Assembly: GCF_014193655.1 (NCBI RefSeq)
Contig: NZ_JACHZQ010000008.1
Coordinates: forward strand, 344,158 to 408,157
DNA length: 64,000 bases
Source of the DNA: Rhizobium sp. BK313
GTDB taxonomy: Bacteria; Pseudomonadota; Alphaproteobacteria; Rhizobiales; Rhizobiaceae
Direction of reading: 5' to 3'
Below are positions 43,925 to 52,702 of the stretch, piece after piece. Every line of letters starts with the position of its first letter. Position 1 is the stretch's first letter. The position numbers were made by a program, and so were the translations under genes. A model generated the notes under the pieces. It saw only the letters and a program-made list of their open reading frames with translations. It had not been told where the DNA came from and searched no databases.

Positions 43925-44968
43925 CTATTTCTTCCCGGCATCAGGCAGGCTGCGCTTCAGCAATACCTGCAGATCATCACGCAGAAGAACCAGCGCGACG
44001 AAAATGACCGCGCCGTAAATGATGGTCCGCCATCCCTCGGCGATACCGAGAGAGGAGACGATGGTTGAAAGAGTGGTAAGCAGGATCGCGCCCGCCGCAG
44101 CGCCGAGATAGATCCCGCGCCCGCCGACAATCGAGGTTCCGCCTATGACAACGGCAGCAACCGAGGGTAGAAGGTAGCTTTGCCCCATCATCAGGGTGAC
44201 GCCGGTGACATAACCGACCAACAGCATCCCAGCGAGGCCGGCGCTGGCGCCGCTGATCGCATAGGTGAGAATCGTCAGCCTGAGCACCGGAAGGCCGGCG
44301 ACATATGCCGCGATTGGATTGGTGCCGAGGGCATAGAGCTTACGACCGAAACTGGTCCTGACTTGCAGAAACCATCCCCCGAGAACGACGAGAACCATTA
44401 GGTACAACATGGGAACGCCGACGGGGGTATGGGCGAAAAGCGACGACAGGAATGGCGAGGCTGCGCCGCTTGGCGTTCCCTGGGTAAAGCCGAGCGTGGC
44501 GCCATAGAGAATGATCCCCATGGCCAATGTCATGATGAAGGGCGGAACGCCGAGAAGACTGATGCCGATGCCACTGCATGCGCCGATCGCGCCGGTAAGC
44601 AGCAGGATAGCCGGCACGCCCCAGATCAGCGCCGCGCCGGAATTGCCGATCCAGCTGAAGGTCAGAACGCCGCCAAGCGTCACCATGGAAGCGACGCTGA
44701 GATCGAGTCCGCCGATGAGGATGACCATCTGCTGACCGAAGGCGACCACCATCAAGAAGCTGGAAATCAGAAGGATCGCTTCGATCTGCGCGAGGCTGCC
44801 GAAGCCTGGGCCGAGCACGCGCGACGCGGCGATGAGGACGATCGAAACACCGAAGAGCGCAATCGCATTGCGGACATCCCGGTCAAGACGGAAACCTCTG
44901 CCATTTCCCACGTCGCCACGGGTATCGACCGGCCGGCCGCTCTTGTTGTCCAGAGTTTCCTGGCTCAT
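43925..44968 (-). CDS. Sugar-type ABC transporter permease (RbsC-like)
   Basis: Inner-membrane permease of 347 residues with about eight to ten hydrophobic helices. Family features are QMVILIGGLDLSVASMVTLG and VVIGGTSIVGGRGIYLGAAAG. An N-terminal hydrophilic stretch of about 30 residues precedes the first helix. Starts 4 bases inside the end of the second permease gene, so co-translation is likely. Confidence 0.92.
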   Translation of the reverse strand: MSQETLDNKSGRPVDTRGDVGNGRGFRLDRDVRNAIALFGVSIVLIAASRVLGPGFGSLAQIEAILLISSFLMVVAFGQQMVILIGGLDLSVASMVTLGGVLTFSWIGNSGAALIWGVPAILLLTGAIGACSGIGISLLGVPPFIMTLAMGIILYGATLGFTQGTPSGAASPFLSSLFAHTPVGVPMLYLMVLVVLGGWFLQVRTSFGRKLYALGTNPIAAYVAGLPVLRLTILTYAISGASAGLAGMLLVGYVTGVTLMMGQSYLLPSVAAVVIGGTSIVGGRGIYLGAAAGAILLTTLSTIVSSLGIAEGWRTIIYGAVIFVALVLLRDDLQVLLKRSLPDAGKK

Positions 44969-45957
44969 GCGTGGCCCTCCCGGTTCGATGAAAAGCGCGC
45001 GGAGACGGCGGCGATCACGACAGCGATGATCATGACCGCGCCTTGGAAAATGCCCGTGTAAAAGGACGATACGCCGGTCGAAAACAGCACCTTCTGAAGA
45101 AGCGTCAGCGTCAGCGCGCCGAGCATCGAACCAGCAATGCCGCCACGCCCACCAGAGAAGGACGTTCCTCCGAGCGCAATCGCGGCAAAGACCAGCAGCA
45201 GGTAGGGATCGCCGACATTGGGCGTGCCAGTTGCGGTGAGAGCCGTCAGCATGAAGCCGGCAAGCCCGTAGCAGACACCGGCGAGCACATAGGCGATGAC
45301 TTTTGTGCGAGCGGCGGGCACGCCGGCCAGAACCGCAGCCGTTTCATCGGCCCCGATCGCATAGAGTCCGACACCCCAGTTGGTGCGCAGAAGAACGACC
45401 CAGATAAGGTAGACGACGACTGCAATAGCCAGCGCGACGGGAATGACGCCCGCCAACTGGTCGGTGAGGCCGTAGACCATGAAATCCGACACGTTGCCGC
45501 CCGGCGCATCGAGAATGAGGAGTGCGGCGCCTGAGCAGACGATCATCGAAGACAGCGTCAGAGCGATCGACTGGAGATTCAAATAGGCAATCAACACACC
45601 GTTGACGGCACCAACCAGGCCACCGACAACGACCGCGATCGCAAGGCCGCCAAGCGCGCCGAGCGGCCCGTCTCCGGCATAGACCGCAACGAGCACGTTG
45701 GTCAGGGAAACGACGCCCGCGACCGAGAGATCGAAGCCGCGCGTCAGCACGACGAGTGTCCCGCCGGCTGCCGCCAGAGCCAGAGGCAGGCTGTTGTTGA
45801 AAATATCGGTGAGCACCGACTGGGTCAGCGCATCATTCTGAGTCCAGACGAAGATCGCAAACAGCACCGCCAGCAATGCGATGATGACCGAAGTGCCATC
45901 GCCGAAAAGGCGGCGATACCAGTGTTCAGGCCGAAGCATATTCATTTCCACACTCAA
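44965..45957 (-). CDS. Sugar-type ABC transporter permease (RbsC-like), second subunit
   Basis: Second RbsC-like permease, 330 residues, with the GTLVVLTRGFDLSVAGVVSL and ALGGTSFSGGRGGIAGSMLG signatures. It overlaps its neighbours on both sides by 4 bases. Two permease genes with one double ATPase indicate a heterodimeric channel. Confidence 0.92.
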   Translation of the reverse strand: MSVEMNMLRPEHWYRRLFGDGTSVIIALLAVLFAIFVWTQNDALTQSVLTDIFNNSLPLALAAAGGTLVVLTRGFDLSVAGVVSLTNVLVAVYAGDGPLGALGGLAIAVVVGGLVGAVNGVLIAYLNLQSIALTLSSMIVCSGAALLILDAPGGNVSDFMVYGLTDQLAGVIPVALAIAVVVYLIWVVLLRTNWGVGLYAIGADETAAVLAGVPAARTKVIAYVLAGVCYGLAGFMLTALTATGTPNVGDPYLLLVFAAIALGGTSFSGGRGGIAGSMLGALTLTLLQKVLFSTGVSSFYTGIFQGAVMIIAVVIAAVSARFSSNREGHA

Positions 45958-47489
45958 TGGCCTGTCCTCTGTCCTGTAGCCAAGGCGACGAGGCGCGGCT
46001 CCGAAAGTTCATCGCCCGGAACCTCGCCGGCGACGCGGCCGCGATAGATGACGACGCAGCGATCGGCGAGATGAACAAGCTCCGAAAGCTCGGTCGAATA
46101 CACCAGCGCCGAGCCGCCCTCCCGAACAAAATCCCTGATGACACCGTAGATGACGGCTTTCGTGCCCACGTCGACGCCGCGCGTCGGATCGAACAGCACG
46201 AGGTTGCGGGCGCCGGACGCGACGACGCGGCCGATCAGCGCCTTCTGTTGATTGCCGCCGGAGAGCTCGCCGATCTTCAGTTTCAGATAACGTTCCGCCA
46301 GATCGACGCGCTTGGCTTCATCGGCGACGACCTGACGCTCTCGCGCCCGGTTCATCACGCCGAAGCGACTGAGGACGCGCAGAAGCGAGAGGGACATGTT
46401 GGTATCCGTTCGCAGCCCCAGAAAGACGCCTTCCGTCTTGCGCTCCTCCGGCACGAAGCCAATCCCGGCTTTCACGGCTGCAGCGGGAGAAACAAGAACA
46501 GCGCGTTCACCATCGATCGTTACTTCGCCGCTATCGATTTTCGTCAGGCCCGCCAGCATCCGAAAGAGATCGCGCTGGCCTTGACCTTCAAGGGCCGCAA
46601 TGCCGACAATCTCTCCGCGACGCACATCCAGGCTGACGTCGTGCACATTTCCACCGGCAAGTTTCTTGACAGACACAGCGACCGGATTGGCGGTTGCCGA
46701 AACACCGGCGCCGCTTGGTTTGTGGGCGCGCACGGCAGAGCCGACCATCATTTCGAAAATGCGGTCATCCTCGACACCCTTCAGCGAGAGGGTCTCTATA
46801 CTTTCGCCGTTGCGCAGTATGGTGCCGCGCCGGCATAGGCGACGCACTTCGGAGAGGCGGTGCGAAATGTAGAGCACGCCTGTCCCCGCGGCAGTCACGC
46901 GCGCGAGAATGTCGAAGAGCCATTTCGGCTCCGCGAGAGCGGCCGTTGGCTCGTCAAGAACCAGAAGCTTCGGATTGCGGCTGACCGCCCGCATGATCTC
47001 GATGCGCTGCTTTTCCGCAAGCGAGAGCGATCGAACAGGCAGATCGGGATGAATATGCGAAAGGTCGTATTCAGCGAGCATTTGCGATGCGCGTTCACGG
47101 CTGCCGCGTGCCGAGTTGAGGCCGAGCGTTCCCTTGATCTGATGAGGCAGCATCAGATTCTGCGCCACCGTGAGGTTCGGCAGCAGGCTGAGCTCCTGAA
47201 AAGCAGTGGAAACGCCGGCCGCGCGGGCATCCATGGGAGTGCGGGGCGCAAAATCGGCGCCGTCGAGCTTCAGAACACCCTTGTCGGGGGTGACGATACC
47301 GCTCAAGACCTTGACGATGGTGGATTTTCCGGCGCCATTCTCGCCGAGGATGGCGTGGATTTCGCCCGGCTCGATATCGAAGGAAACACGGCGGACGGCA
47401 ATCGTCGCCCCATACGCCTTAGAGATGTCCTGCATAACCAGAGTGGGACGAACGGATATAGCGGAGGATGTCGCACTCGAGTTCAGCAT
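45954..47489 (-). CDS. Sugar-type ABC transporter ATP-binding protein (two ATPase domains)
   Basis: RbsA-like ATPase of 511 residues with two fused nucleotide-binding domains. The first has a full Walker A (GENGAGKST) and LSLAEKQR-type signature with VLDEPTAAL. The second has the degenerate Walker A usual for this class (ALEGQGQRDLF) and signature LSGGNQQK with FDPTRGVDVGTK. Overlaps the permease gene by 4 bases. It powers the importer encoded downstream. Confidence 0.94.
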   Translation of the reverse strand: MLNSSATSSAISVRPTLVMQDISKAYGATIAVRRVSFDIEPGEIHAILGENGAGKSTIVKVLSGIVTPDKGVLKLDGADFAPRTPMDARAAGVSTAFQELSLLPNLTVAQNLMLPHQIKGTLGLNSARGSRERASQMLAEYDLSHIHPDLPVRSLSLAEKQRIEIMRAVSRNPKLLVLDEPTAALAEPKWLFDILARVTAAGTGVLYISHRLSEVRRLCRRGTILRNGESIETLSLKGVEDDRIFEMMVGSAVRAHKPSGAGVSATANPVAVSVKKLAGGNVHDVSLDVRRGEIVGIAALEGQGQRDLFRMLAGLTKIDSGEVTIDGERAVLVSPAAAVKAGIGFVPEERKTEGVFLGLRTDTNMSLSLLRVLSRFGVMNRARERQVVADEAKRVDLAERYLKLKIGELSGGNQQKALIGRVVASGARNLVLFDPTRGVDVGTKAVIYGVIRDFVREGGSALVYSTELSELVHLADRCVVIYRGRVAGEVPGDELSEPRLVALATGQRTGH

Positions 47490-47529
47490 GTGGGCCCTGC
47501 CCTATCGTCTCTGGCCATGGCGCCGTCTC

Positions 47530-48288
47530 CTATGAATTGTAGACGCCGCCATCGATCACTATGGACTGGGCAGTCATGTAGGAGGATTCTTCGGAGGCGA
47601 GATAGACGAAGAGCGGCGCAATCTCCGCCGACGTCGCCTGTCGGCCGAGCGGAACCAGCGCCGCGATCTTGGCCTCCTGCGCTGTCTGCCCGCCCATGAA
47701 ATCGATGGCCGGTTTATTGAATGCGGTGTCGACCCAGCCGGGGCAAACGGCGTTTACGCGGATATTGTCCGGCGCAAGCTCCACCGCAAGCGCCGTGGTA
47801 AAGGCGACGACGGCGCCTTTCGATGCCGAATAGGCGACAAGTCCAGGGCCGCCCCGCTTGCCGGCCAGCGACGACGTATTGATGATCGAGCCCTTGCCCG
47901 ACGCTTTCAGATGCGGGATCGCATATTTGGCACCCAGGAATTGCGCCCGGGCATTGACGGTGAAAAGTGCGTCCCAACGCGCGACGTCGAAATCGACGAT
48001 CTGCCCCGAATGCTGAACCCCGGCATTCTGGACGAGTACGTCCAACCCGCCCAATCGACCGACCGCCGTCTCGATAAACGCCTTAATGTCGGCCTCGGAC
48101 GAGAGATCGACCTTGACGAAGCTGACGGCGTCTCCGAGCTCCTTAACGAGTACGGCGCCGGCCTGCTCATCGCGATCGCCGACGACGACGCGCGCACCCT
48201 CGGCTACGAAGCCGACGACCGCCTCTTTGCCGATATTGGCCACGGCGCCAGTAATGATGATGCGCTTGCCGTTCAAACGTCCTGTCAT
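47530..48288 (-). CDS. Short-chain dehydrogenase/reductase
   Basis: NAD(P)-dependent SDR of 252 residues. The cofactor motif is TGAVANIG, the NAG motif NAGVQHSG, and the catalytic site Ser in NTSSLAG with YSASK. C-terminal PGWVDT and GQSIVIDGG-like SIVIDGG are typical. It lies 40 bases upstream of the ABC ATPase gene and 31 bases downstream of a hydrolase gene, all minus strand, consistent with a sugar-acid or lactone pathway with the downstream lactonase-like enzyme. Confidence 0.93.
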   Translation of the reverse strand: MTGRLNGKRIIITGAVANIGKEAVVGFVAEGARVVVGDRDEQAGAVLVKELGDAVSFVKVDLSSEADIKAFIETAVGRLGGLDVLVQNAGVQHSGQIVDFDVARWDALFTVNARAQFLGAKYAIPHLKASGKGSIINTSSLAGKRGGPGLVAYSASKGAVVAFTTALAVELAPDNIRVNAVCPGWVDTAFNKPAIDFMGGQTAQEAKIAALVPLGRQATSAEIAPLFVYLASEESSYMTAQSIVIDGGVYNS

Positions 48289-48319
48289 GTTGATCGCTAT
48301 CCTTTCGTCTATGCAGCCG

Positions 48320-49147
48320 TCAGGCGCGGATCCGTTGGGTGTGGTCGCGCACGGTCCCGTCGTCGACGGATTGAAGAAAATCCATGATCACTCTGTTGCA
48401 TTCCTCTGGCTGCTCGATCGTCGGCATGTGTGCCGCATCGGCGACCGTCACCAGGACAGCGCCTGGGATCGTATCGGCAATCCGCTCGAGGGTCGGTAGC
48501 GGCGTCGAAAGATCGTGTTCGCCCGCAACCACCAGCGTGGGAAGCTCGATAGCCGCGATGATGCTCGACAAGGTCATGTCCCGGATTGCCGCAGCACATC
48601 CCGCGTAACCGTCCTGCGTCGTGCGCAGCACCATCTCACGCATCCTGTTCATCGTCTCCGGATGAGCGTCGCGGAATGCCGGCGTGAACCAGCGATCGAT
48701 TGTCGCCTCTATCTGCGGCGGCACGCCGTGTTTGCGAACCGCGGCCACGCGCGACTCCCAAGTCGACTTTGGCGCTTCACTGGATGTCGCACATAGCGTG
48801 AGGCTCTTCAGGCGCGAGGAATGGTGCACGCCCATGAACTGACCGACCATCGCGCCGAGCGAGCAGCCGACGAGATGGACGCGCTCGAGCGATAATGCGT
48901 CAAGAAGGGCGACGACATCATCGGCGAGAAGCGAGAGCGAATAATCTCCAGGCGTTCCCTCGCTCTCTCCATGCCCGCGCATGTCGTACCGCAGCAGGCG
49001 GTACGTGCTCGCGAAAGCCTCCATCTGAGGATCCCACATCGTGCTGTCGGCCGCCAGCCCGTTTGCCAGCAGCACAACGGGAGCGCCTTCCGGCCCGGTC
49101 AGCGACCAGGCGGCCCTCACTCCGTTGATGACTGAAAATGACGGCAT
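48320..49147 (-). CDS. Alpha/beta hydrolase (3-oxoadipate enol-lactonase-like)
   Basis: Hydrolase of 275 residues, the first gene of the minus-strand operon. The nucleophile elbow is LVGCSLGAMVG, the oxyanion region LLANGLAADSTMW, the acid in GEHDLSTPL, and His in ADAAHMPTIEQP. Its layout is that of enol-lactonases (PcaD). Together with lactonase-like, SDR and importer genes it suggests degradation of a lactone or sugar acid. The upstream divergent GntR is a likely regulator. Confidence 0.9.
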   Translation of the reverse strand: MPSFSVINGVRAAWSLTGPEGAPVVLLANGLAADSTMWDPQMEAFASTYRLLRYDMRGHGESEGTPGDYSLSLLADDVVALLDALSLERVHLVGCSLGAMVGQFMGVHHSSRLKSLTLCATSSEAPKSTWESRVAAVRKHGVPPQIEATIDRWFTPAFRDAHPETMNRMREMVLRTTQDGYAGCAAAIRDMTLSSIIAAIELPTLVVAGEHDLSTPLPTLERIADTIPGAVLVTVADAAHMPTIEQPEECNRVIMDFLQSVDDGTVRDHTQRIRA

Positions 49148-49343
49148 GTGATCCTCCGCAGGTCGCTCCGCCTGCTTGCCGACATTAGATATATTTTCAT
49201 ATACATGATTGTCAATAATATTTTCTACGAGTTATATTGCGACTATCGCTTGATTTTTCGCGTGCATAAAACCGAAGACCTGGGGCATTGAAGTCGTCTT
49301 CAGGCTAGATATGCAGACACGATGACGACGCAGGAGAAAAAAC

Positions 49344-50039
49344 TTGGGCAGCAAAACCGACGCACAGATCAACAAGGTGGTGGAAGCTATAAAAGCGGAC
49401 ATCATCATCGGTCGGCTGCGCCCACGCGAACATCTGGTTGAAGACGACATCATGGGGAAGTTCGATGCCTCACGGCACACTGTTCGGACGGTCCTTGCCA
49501 ATCTTGAACAGATGGGTCTGATCACACGCCGACCAAACAAGGGTGCGGTTGTCCGCGACTTTTCCGTGCAGCAAGTGGAAGAGATCTATGACGTTCGCAT
49601 CATCTTGCAGGCGGAGGCGGGGCGGCGGCTCCCGATGCCAGCCGATCCCGAAACTATTGCCGATCTGCAAGCGATCCACGAGCAGTATTGCACGGCGCTT
49701 GATGCCGGCAGGCTGATCGACGTCAACATCCTAAACGATGCCTTCCATCGCCGTATCTGGCAGACATGCCCGAACAAATATCTGGCGGACACGATCGAAA
49801 GGCTCTGGGTGGAAACGACCGGAATTCGTTGGTACGGCGTCGGCGACATGGTGCTTCTCTCTCATTCCCGCAGCGATCACCAACGTATGATCGAGCAGTT
49901 GCAAGTCGGCGACCGCGACGGCTTCGTCACCCTCGCCGTCGATCATATCCTGCCACCACTCGAGGCGTTCCGGCGTGCCCACGGTATCGCAGCGCCGGTA
50001 GCTGTGGCAGACGACATCGCACAACCAAAGGTGCCCTGA
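49344..50039 (+). CDS. GntR-family transcriptional regulator (FadR-like)
   Basis: Regulator of 231 residues starting at TTG after CAGGAGAAAAAAC. Winged helix at the N-terminus (IKADIIIGRLRPREHLVEDD, SRHTVRTVLANLEQMGLI) and a helical FCD ligand domain. Divergent from the lactonase/SDR/ABC operon across a 196-base AT-rich gap (49148-49343), so it probably represses it. Its end overlaps the metallo-beta-lactamase gene by one base. Ligand unknown. Confidence 0.9.
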   Translation: MGSKTDAQINKVVEAIKADIIIGRLRPREHLVEDDIMGKFDASRHTVRTVLANLEQMGLITRRPNKGAVVRDFSVQQVEEIYDVRIILQAEAGRRLPMPADPETIADLQAIHEQYCTALDAGRLIDVNILNDAFHRRIWQTCPNKYLADTIERLWVETTGIRWYGVGDMVLLSHSRSDHQRMIEQLQVGDRDGFVTLAVDHILPPLEAFRRAHGIAAPVAVADDIAQPKVP

Positions 50040-50728
50040 TGAAACCGACCTATGATCTGCTCGTCCAGGGAAACAACCTGCGACTGAAAGACGATTTTCT
50101 CGGAATGTCGAACGTGACCCTGATTAGAGGCAAAAGCGGTCCGATCCTGTTTGACACCGGCGGCTATGTTTCCCGGTTAGGGCTCATCAAGGCGCTCGCC
50201 GCCCGGGGGCTGAGACCAGCCGATATCCCGGTCGTCTTCCTGTCCCACCTGCATTTCGACCATGCCCACAATGTCGATCTGTTCTCCCACGCCCGGTTCA
50301 TCGTCAGCCGCAGAGAATGGGACTATGTCGAAAATCCCCATCCGAACGACCTGCTGGTGCCTTGGGGCATCCGCCAGCAGCTGTCGAAATCTCGAGTGGA
50401 TTTTATCGAAGGCGAAGGGATGCTCGATGAGGGCATCAGCTTCTTTCCCGCACCCGGCCACACGCCCGGATGCTACGCGCTCGAGCTTGCGACCGATGAT
50501 CGCGGTACGGTGGTCATTGCCGGAGATGCGATCAAATATGCGAAGGAGGCGATCATCCGGGCCTGCGACATGGCCTTCGATACGATCGAGAACGGTACCC
50601 GCACCATCGAGCGGATTCTCGATCGTGCCGACCGCATCATGCCGGGACATTTTCCCGAACTCATCAAACAGCCGAATGGCGCTTTCAGCTGGAACGATGC
50701 TGCGCCTTTCGACCTGCTGATCCGCTAG
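50039..50728 (+). CDS. Metallo-beta-lactamase-fold hydrolase
   Basis: MBL-fold protein of 229 residues starting at ATG 50039, overlapping the GntR stop (TGATG). The metal motif is SHLHFDHAHN (HxHxDH) with further ligands in APGHTPGC and IAGDA. Such enzymes hydrolyse lactones or other esters, which fits the neighbouring lactone-type cluster. A longer frame from 49766 overlaps GntR and is not used. Confidence 0.9.
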   Translation: MKPTYDLLVQGNNLRLKDDFLGMSNVTLIRGKSGPILFDTGGYVSRLGLIKALAARGLRPADIPVVFLSHLHFDHAHNVDLFSHARFIVSRREWDYVENPHPNDLLVPWGIRQQLSKSRVDFIEGEGMLDEGISFFPAPGHTPGCYALELATDDRGTVVIAGDAIKYAKEAIIRACDMAFDTIENGTRTIERILDRADRIMPGHFPELIKQPNGAFSWNDAAPFDLLIR

Positions 50729-50749
50729 GCTTGAATCGGAGGACAATCA

Positions 50750-51127
50750 ATGGCGCAGGATCCGACTACCCTTTCCTACGGCCGCGGCCACCTGGATATT
50801 GCCCTGCCTGTGGATGCGAGAGCGACGCTGGTGCGCAAGAAGCCGCTGCCGAAGCTGGCCGATCCGGGTGCGGCGATTGCGGCGGCGCTGAAGGCCCCGG
50901 TCGGCTCGGCGCCACTTGCCGAACTGGCGCGAGGGCGCACGGGCGCCTGCATTCTGATCTGCGATATCACCCGGCCGGTACCGAACGGGCTGTTTCTGCG
51001 GCCGATGATCGAAACTATGGTCGCATCGGGCATTCCGCTCAAGGCGATTTCCGAGTCCTGCAAACGAAGCTGTCCGCATCTGCCTCGGCGGCCCGATCCC
51101 ATGCGATACGTTGCGCAACGCGGTTGA
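50750..51127 (+). pseudogene. LarA-like (lactate racemase domain) gene, 3'-truncated
   Basis: About 100 N-terminal residues resemble the LarA nucleotide-binding half (YGRGHLDIALP, ICDITRPVPNGLFLRPMIET). After VASGIPLKAI, near 51050, the reading becomes unrelated sequence and stops at 51127, so over two thirds of the family protein is missing. The break coincides with the edge of minus-strand phage-like debris, consistent with a deletion or insertion junction. It follows the MBL gene by 21 bases and was probably part of that operon. Confidence 0.72.
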
Positions 51128-51140
51128 ATTCACGAGCCAT
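51039..51140 (-). pseudogene. Start of an unidentified minus-strand gene, cut at the LarA junction
   Basis: On the minus strand an ATG at 51140, preceded by GGAGGACCTTCAAGAGC, begins MAREFNRVAQRIAWDRAAEA and runs 33 codons before entering the LarA-derived sequence. It looks like the 5' end of a real gene truncated at the rearrangement. Family not recognised; position suggests it belongs with the phage remnant. Confidence 0.4.
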
Positions 51141-51240
51141 GCTCTTGAAGGTCCTCCGGAGATGACAGGATCGTTCTTTTAGGTCGATTCGTGGCGATCC
51201 CACGCCTTGAAAAGAGTCGAACCGTCGCTACCTTCTTCTG

Positions 51241-51519
51241 TCAGCGCGAGCCGCTGCGGATTCGCCGTATCGCATCGGCAAATGTTCACCCCCATCGCCA
51301 TGCCGCCTATCCCGATGACTCCGAGTGCCCGAGTCCCATAAGCTTCCAGCGCTTAACATCGTCCGTGACAGGTCGCATTTCCGAAATGTCGTCCTGGACG
51401 GTGGCCATCGAAGTCTCGACCTTGATTACCCTGTCGACCATTTCATCTATGCGCCGATGCATAGAGGCGCGGCTTACGTCAGATTTCTCCTCCGATCGTC
51501 TTGACGCTTCAATCAGCAT
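51241..51519 (-). pseudogene. DUF1515-type phage protein, frameshifted
   Basis: From ATG 51519 the frame reads LIEASRRSEEKSDVSRASMH, DEMVDRVIKVETS, and PVTDDVKRWKLMGLG. It then shifts near 51328 into ALGVIGIGGMAMGV, and again near 51288 into TFADAIRRIRSG, ending at 51241. Together these match DUF1515, a small protein known to me only from rhizobial phages and prophages. Two frameshifts make it non-functional. Confidence 0.65.
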
Positions 51520-51536
51520 GTCGACCTTAGCCGTGA

Positions 51537-51763
51537 GGCACGGTTTGCGATGCGTTGCCGCTGGTGGGCGTACGCGCCTATTTGTGCGGCCGTGAAGTAC
51601 TTCGGGAAGGTCTTCGGCAGCCCGACGGCGTTGTAATTCGGGTTCTCACTGATTGGCACAAAACTGCCGCCTGTCTCGATCATCGGATGGCCAGGATGTA
51701 AGCGAGGTGGCCGTCAAACACGGTTGGGCGCACCGCGGTGAAGAACTTCGCGCGATCTATGAT
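51537..51763 (-). pseudogene. Remnant of a GH19-like phage endolysin
   Basis: Just upstream of the DUF1515 remnant (minus strand) the sequence reads DRAKFFTAVRPTVFDGHLAY at the left end and ETGGSFVPISENPNYNAVGL, KTFPKYFTAAQ, QRIANRA in a second frame. These resemble GH19 endolysins (HETGG...EN-NY...FP-YF...ANR). The ATG is replaced by ATC at 51763 and the active-site half is missing. A decayed lysis module of a prophage is the simplest reading. Confidence 0.55.
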
Positions 51764-51886
51764 GTTTTCCTTTCTTCAGCGGGATTTCAGCTTGGTTTCA
51801 TCTTGCGGTGGTAACAAACCTCGCGCGAACAAGACGCCCCCCCCCCGGAAAATTGCTCGCGCAGCATGAGCCGTACCCGGTTCCCT

Positions 51887-51916
51887 GGCCCTACCTCCCT
51901 GCCACGAGGTAGGGCC
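51887..51916. terminator. Strong hairpin, possible terminator
   Basis: GGCCCTACCTC (51887-51897) pairs perfectly with GAGGTAGGGCC (51906-51916) around an 8-nt loop, followed by ATTTCATT. It sits just outside the phage debris with no gene directly before it, after a run of ten C residues at 51837-51846. Confidence 0.6.
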
Positions 51917-51941
51917 ATTTCATTCGGTTGCGTCTCCTTTT

Positions 51942-51959
51942 AAGGGGATAGATCCCCTT
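51942..51959. repeat. Perfect 8-2-8 palindrome
   Basis: AAGGGGAT-AG-ATCCCCTT is perfectly symmetric and lies 58 bases before the start of the small membrane ORF at 52017. It may be an operator or a second hairpin. Confidence 0.4.
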
Positions 51960-52016
51960 GCCTTACGGTAGGAGGCCGCTAGGTCCTTTACGCTGAGCAG
52001 CACTTGGGGGGATCAG

Positions 52017-52142
52017 TTGGCGTACGATTGGAGCGGCGTCAGGACGCGCCGGATAAAGGCCTTAAAGGTGGGGATTTCACTCGTGATCGCGGCTGCGGCT
52101 CTCGCAGGCCCGGCAATGGTGCTGCTTCGTTCGCACCACTGA
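52017..52142 (+). CDS. Possible 41-residue single-span membrane protein
   Basis: A TTG start preceded by a G-rich stretch (GGGGGGATCAG) opens a 41-codon frame. It has a basic N-terminus (LAYDWSGVRTRRIKALK) followed by one hydrophobic segment (VGISLVIAAAALAGPAMVLL). The basic-then-hydrophobic pattern and position after two symmetric elements favour a real small membrane protein. I recall similar short rhizobial proteins starting MAYDWSG but cannot confirm it. Confidence 0.45.
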   Translation: MAYDWSGVRTRRIKALKVGISLVIAAAALAGPAMVLLRSHH

Positions 52143-52338
52143 AGCCCGGCCGCCGCGGAGCGAAGAATTTCCCTTCCCATGGTTTGATGCCAGGGTGTTT
52201 GCGCGGCCGCGATCTGAAACGGCACACGCCTCAGTGGATATTAATCTCGCATTTCTGACTCGAGGAGGTTTGCTCTGGTTTAACCCGGCAACGGGCGATT
52301 TATTGCACGCGCTGAAGCGGGGACACCTACGCGACGGC

Positions 52339-52382
52339 CGGGAGTCCCGGAGCAACCCTTGGTCGGGAACGTGGGACTCCCG
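52339..52382 (-). terminator. Hairpin after the minus-strand fragment
   Basis: CGGGAGTCCC (52339-52348) and GGGACTCCCG (52373-52382) form a perfect 10-bp stem 10 bases beyond the TAG of the minus-strand fragment at 52392, where its terminator would be expected. Confidence 0.55.
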
Positions 52383-52391
52383 TCATCAAGA

Positions 52392-52505
52392 CTAGAGCTT
52401 CTCAGCCGCGGCAAAGAAGTCATCGATCTGCTGAGGCGTAAAGCCCATGGCCTGAAAGCCTTCTCGCAAACTGACGTGCTTCTTCGCCTGGGATAGCCGC
52501 CCCCT
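52392..52505 (-). pseudogene. C-terminal protein fragment, unidentified
   Basis: A minus-strand frame ending TAG (52392-52394) reads SQAKKHVSLREGFQAMGFTP, then QQIDDFFAAAEKL. It is open further upstream but without a credible start. Immediately followed by a hairpin terminator, so it is probably the tail of a real but decayed gene, perhaps from the same mobile element as the phage remnants. Confidence 0.4.
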
Positions 52506-52702
52506 ACACCGGCTGCTTTGCGGGAAGTGGGAGAGGTCATAACGTTTAACGGGAAAACAACGCCGCGCCCTCTAATTGGACTGGAGCTAGTGGGCAATTG
52601 TCGGAATACTGCCCGGCAAGGCCTCGGAATCCTGCGCACGATCATCTCGGATTTCGCATTCCCGAAGGCGACCGAGAACATAACCTTCGAGTAAATGTCA
52701 CC

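Noticed and set aside
51837..51846. Run of ten C residues
   Set aside because: A possible slippage or assembly-weak point, but outside any gene and with no repeat structure.
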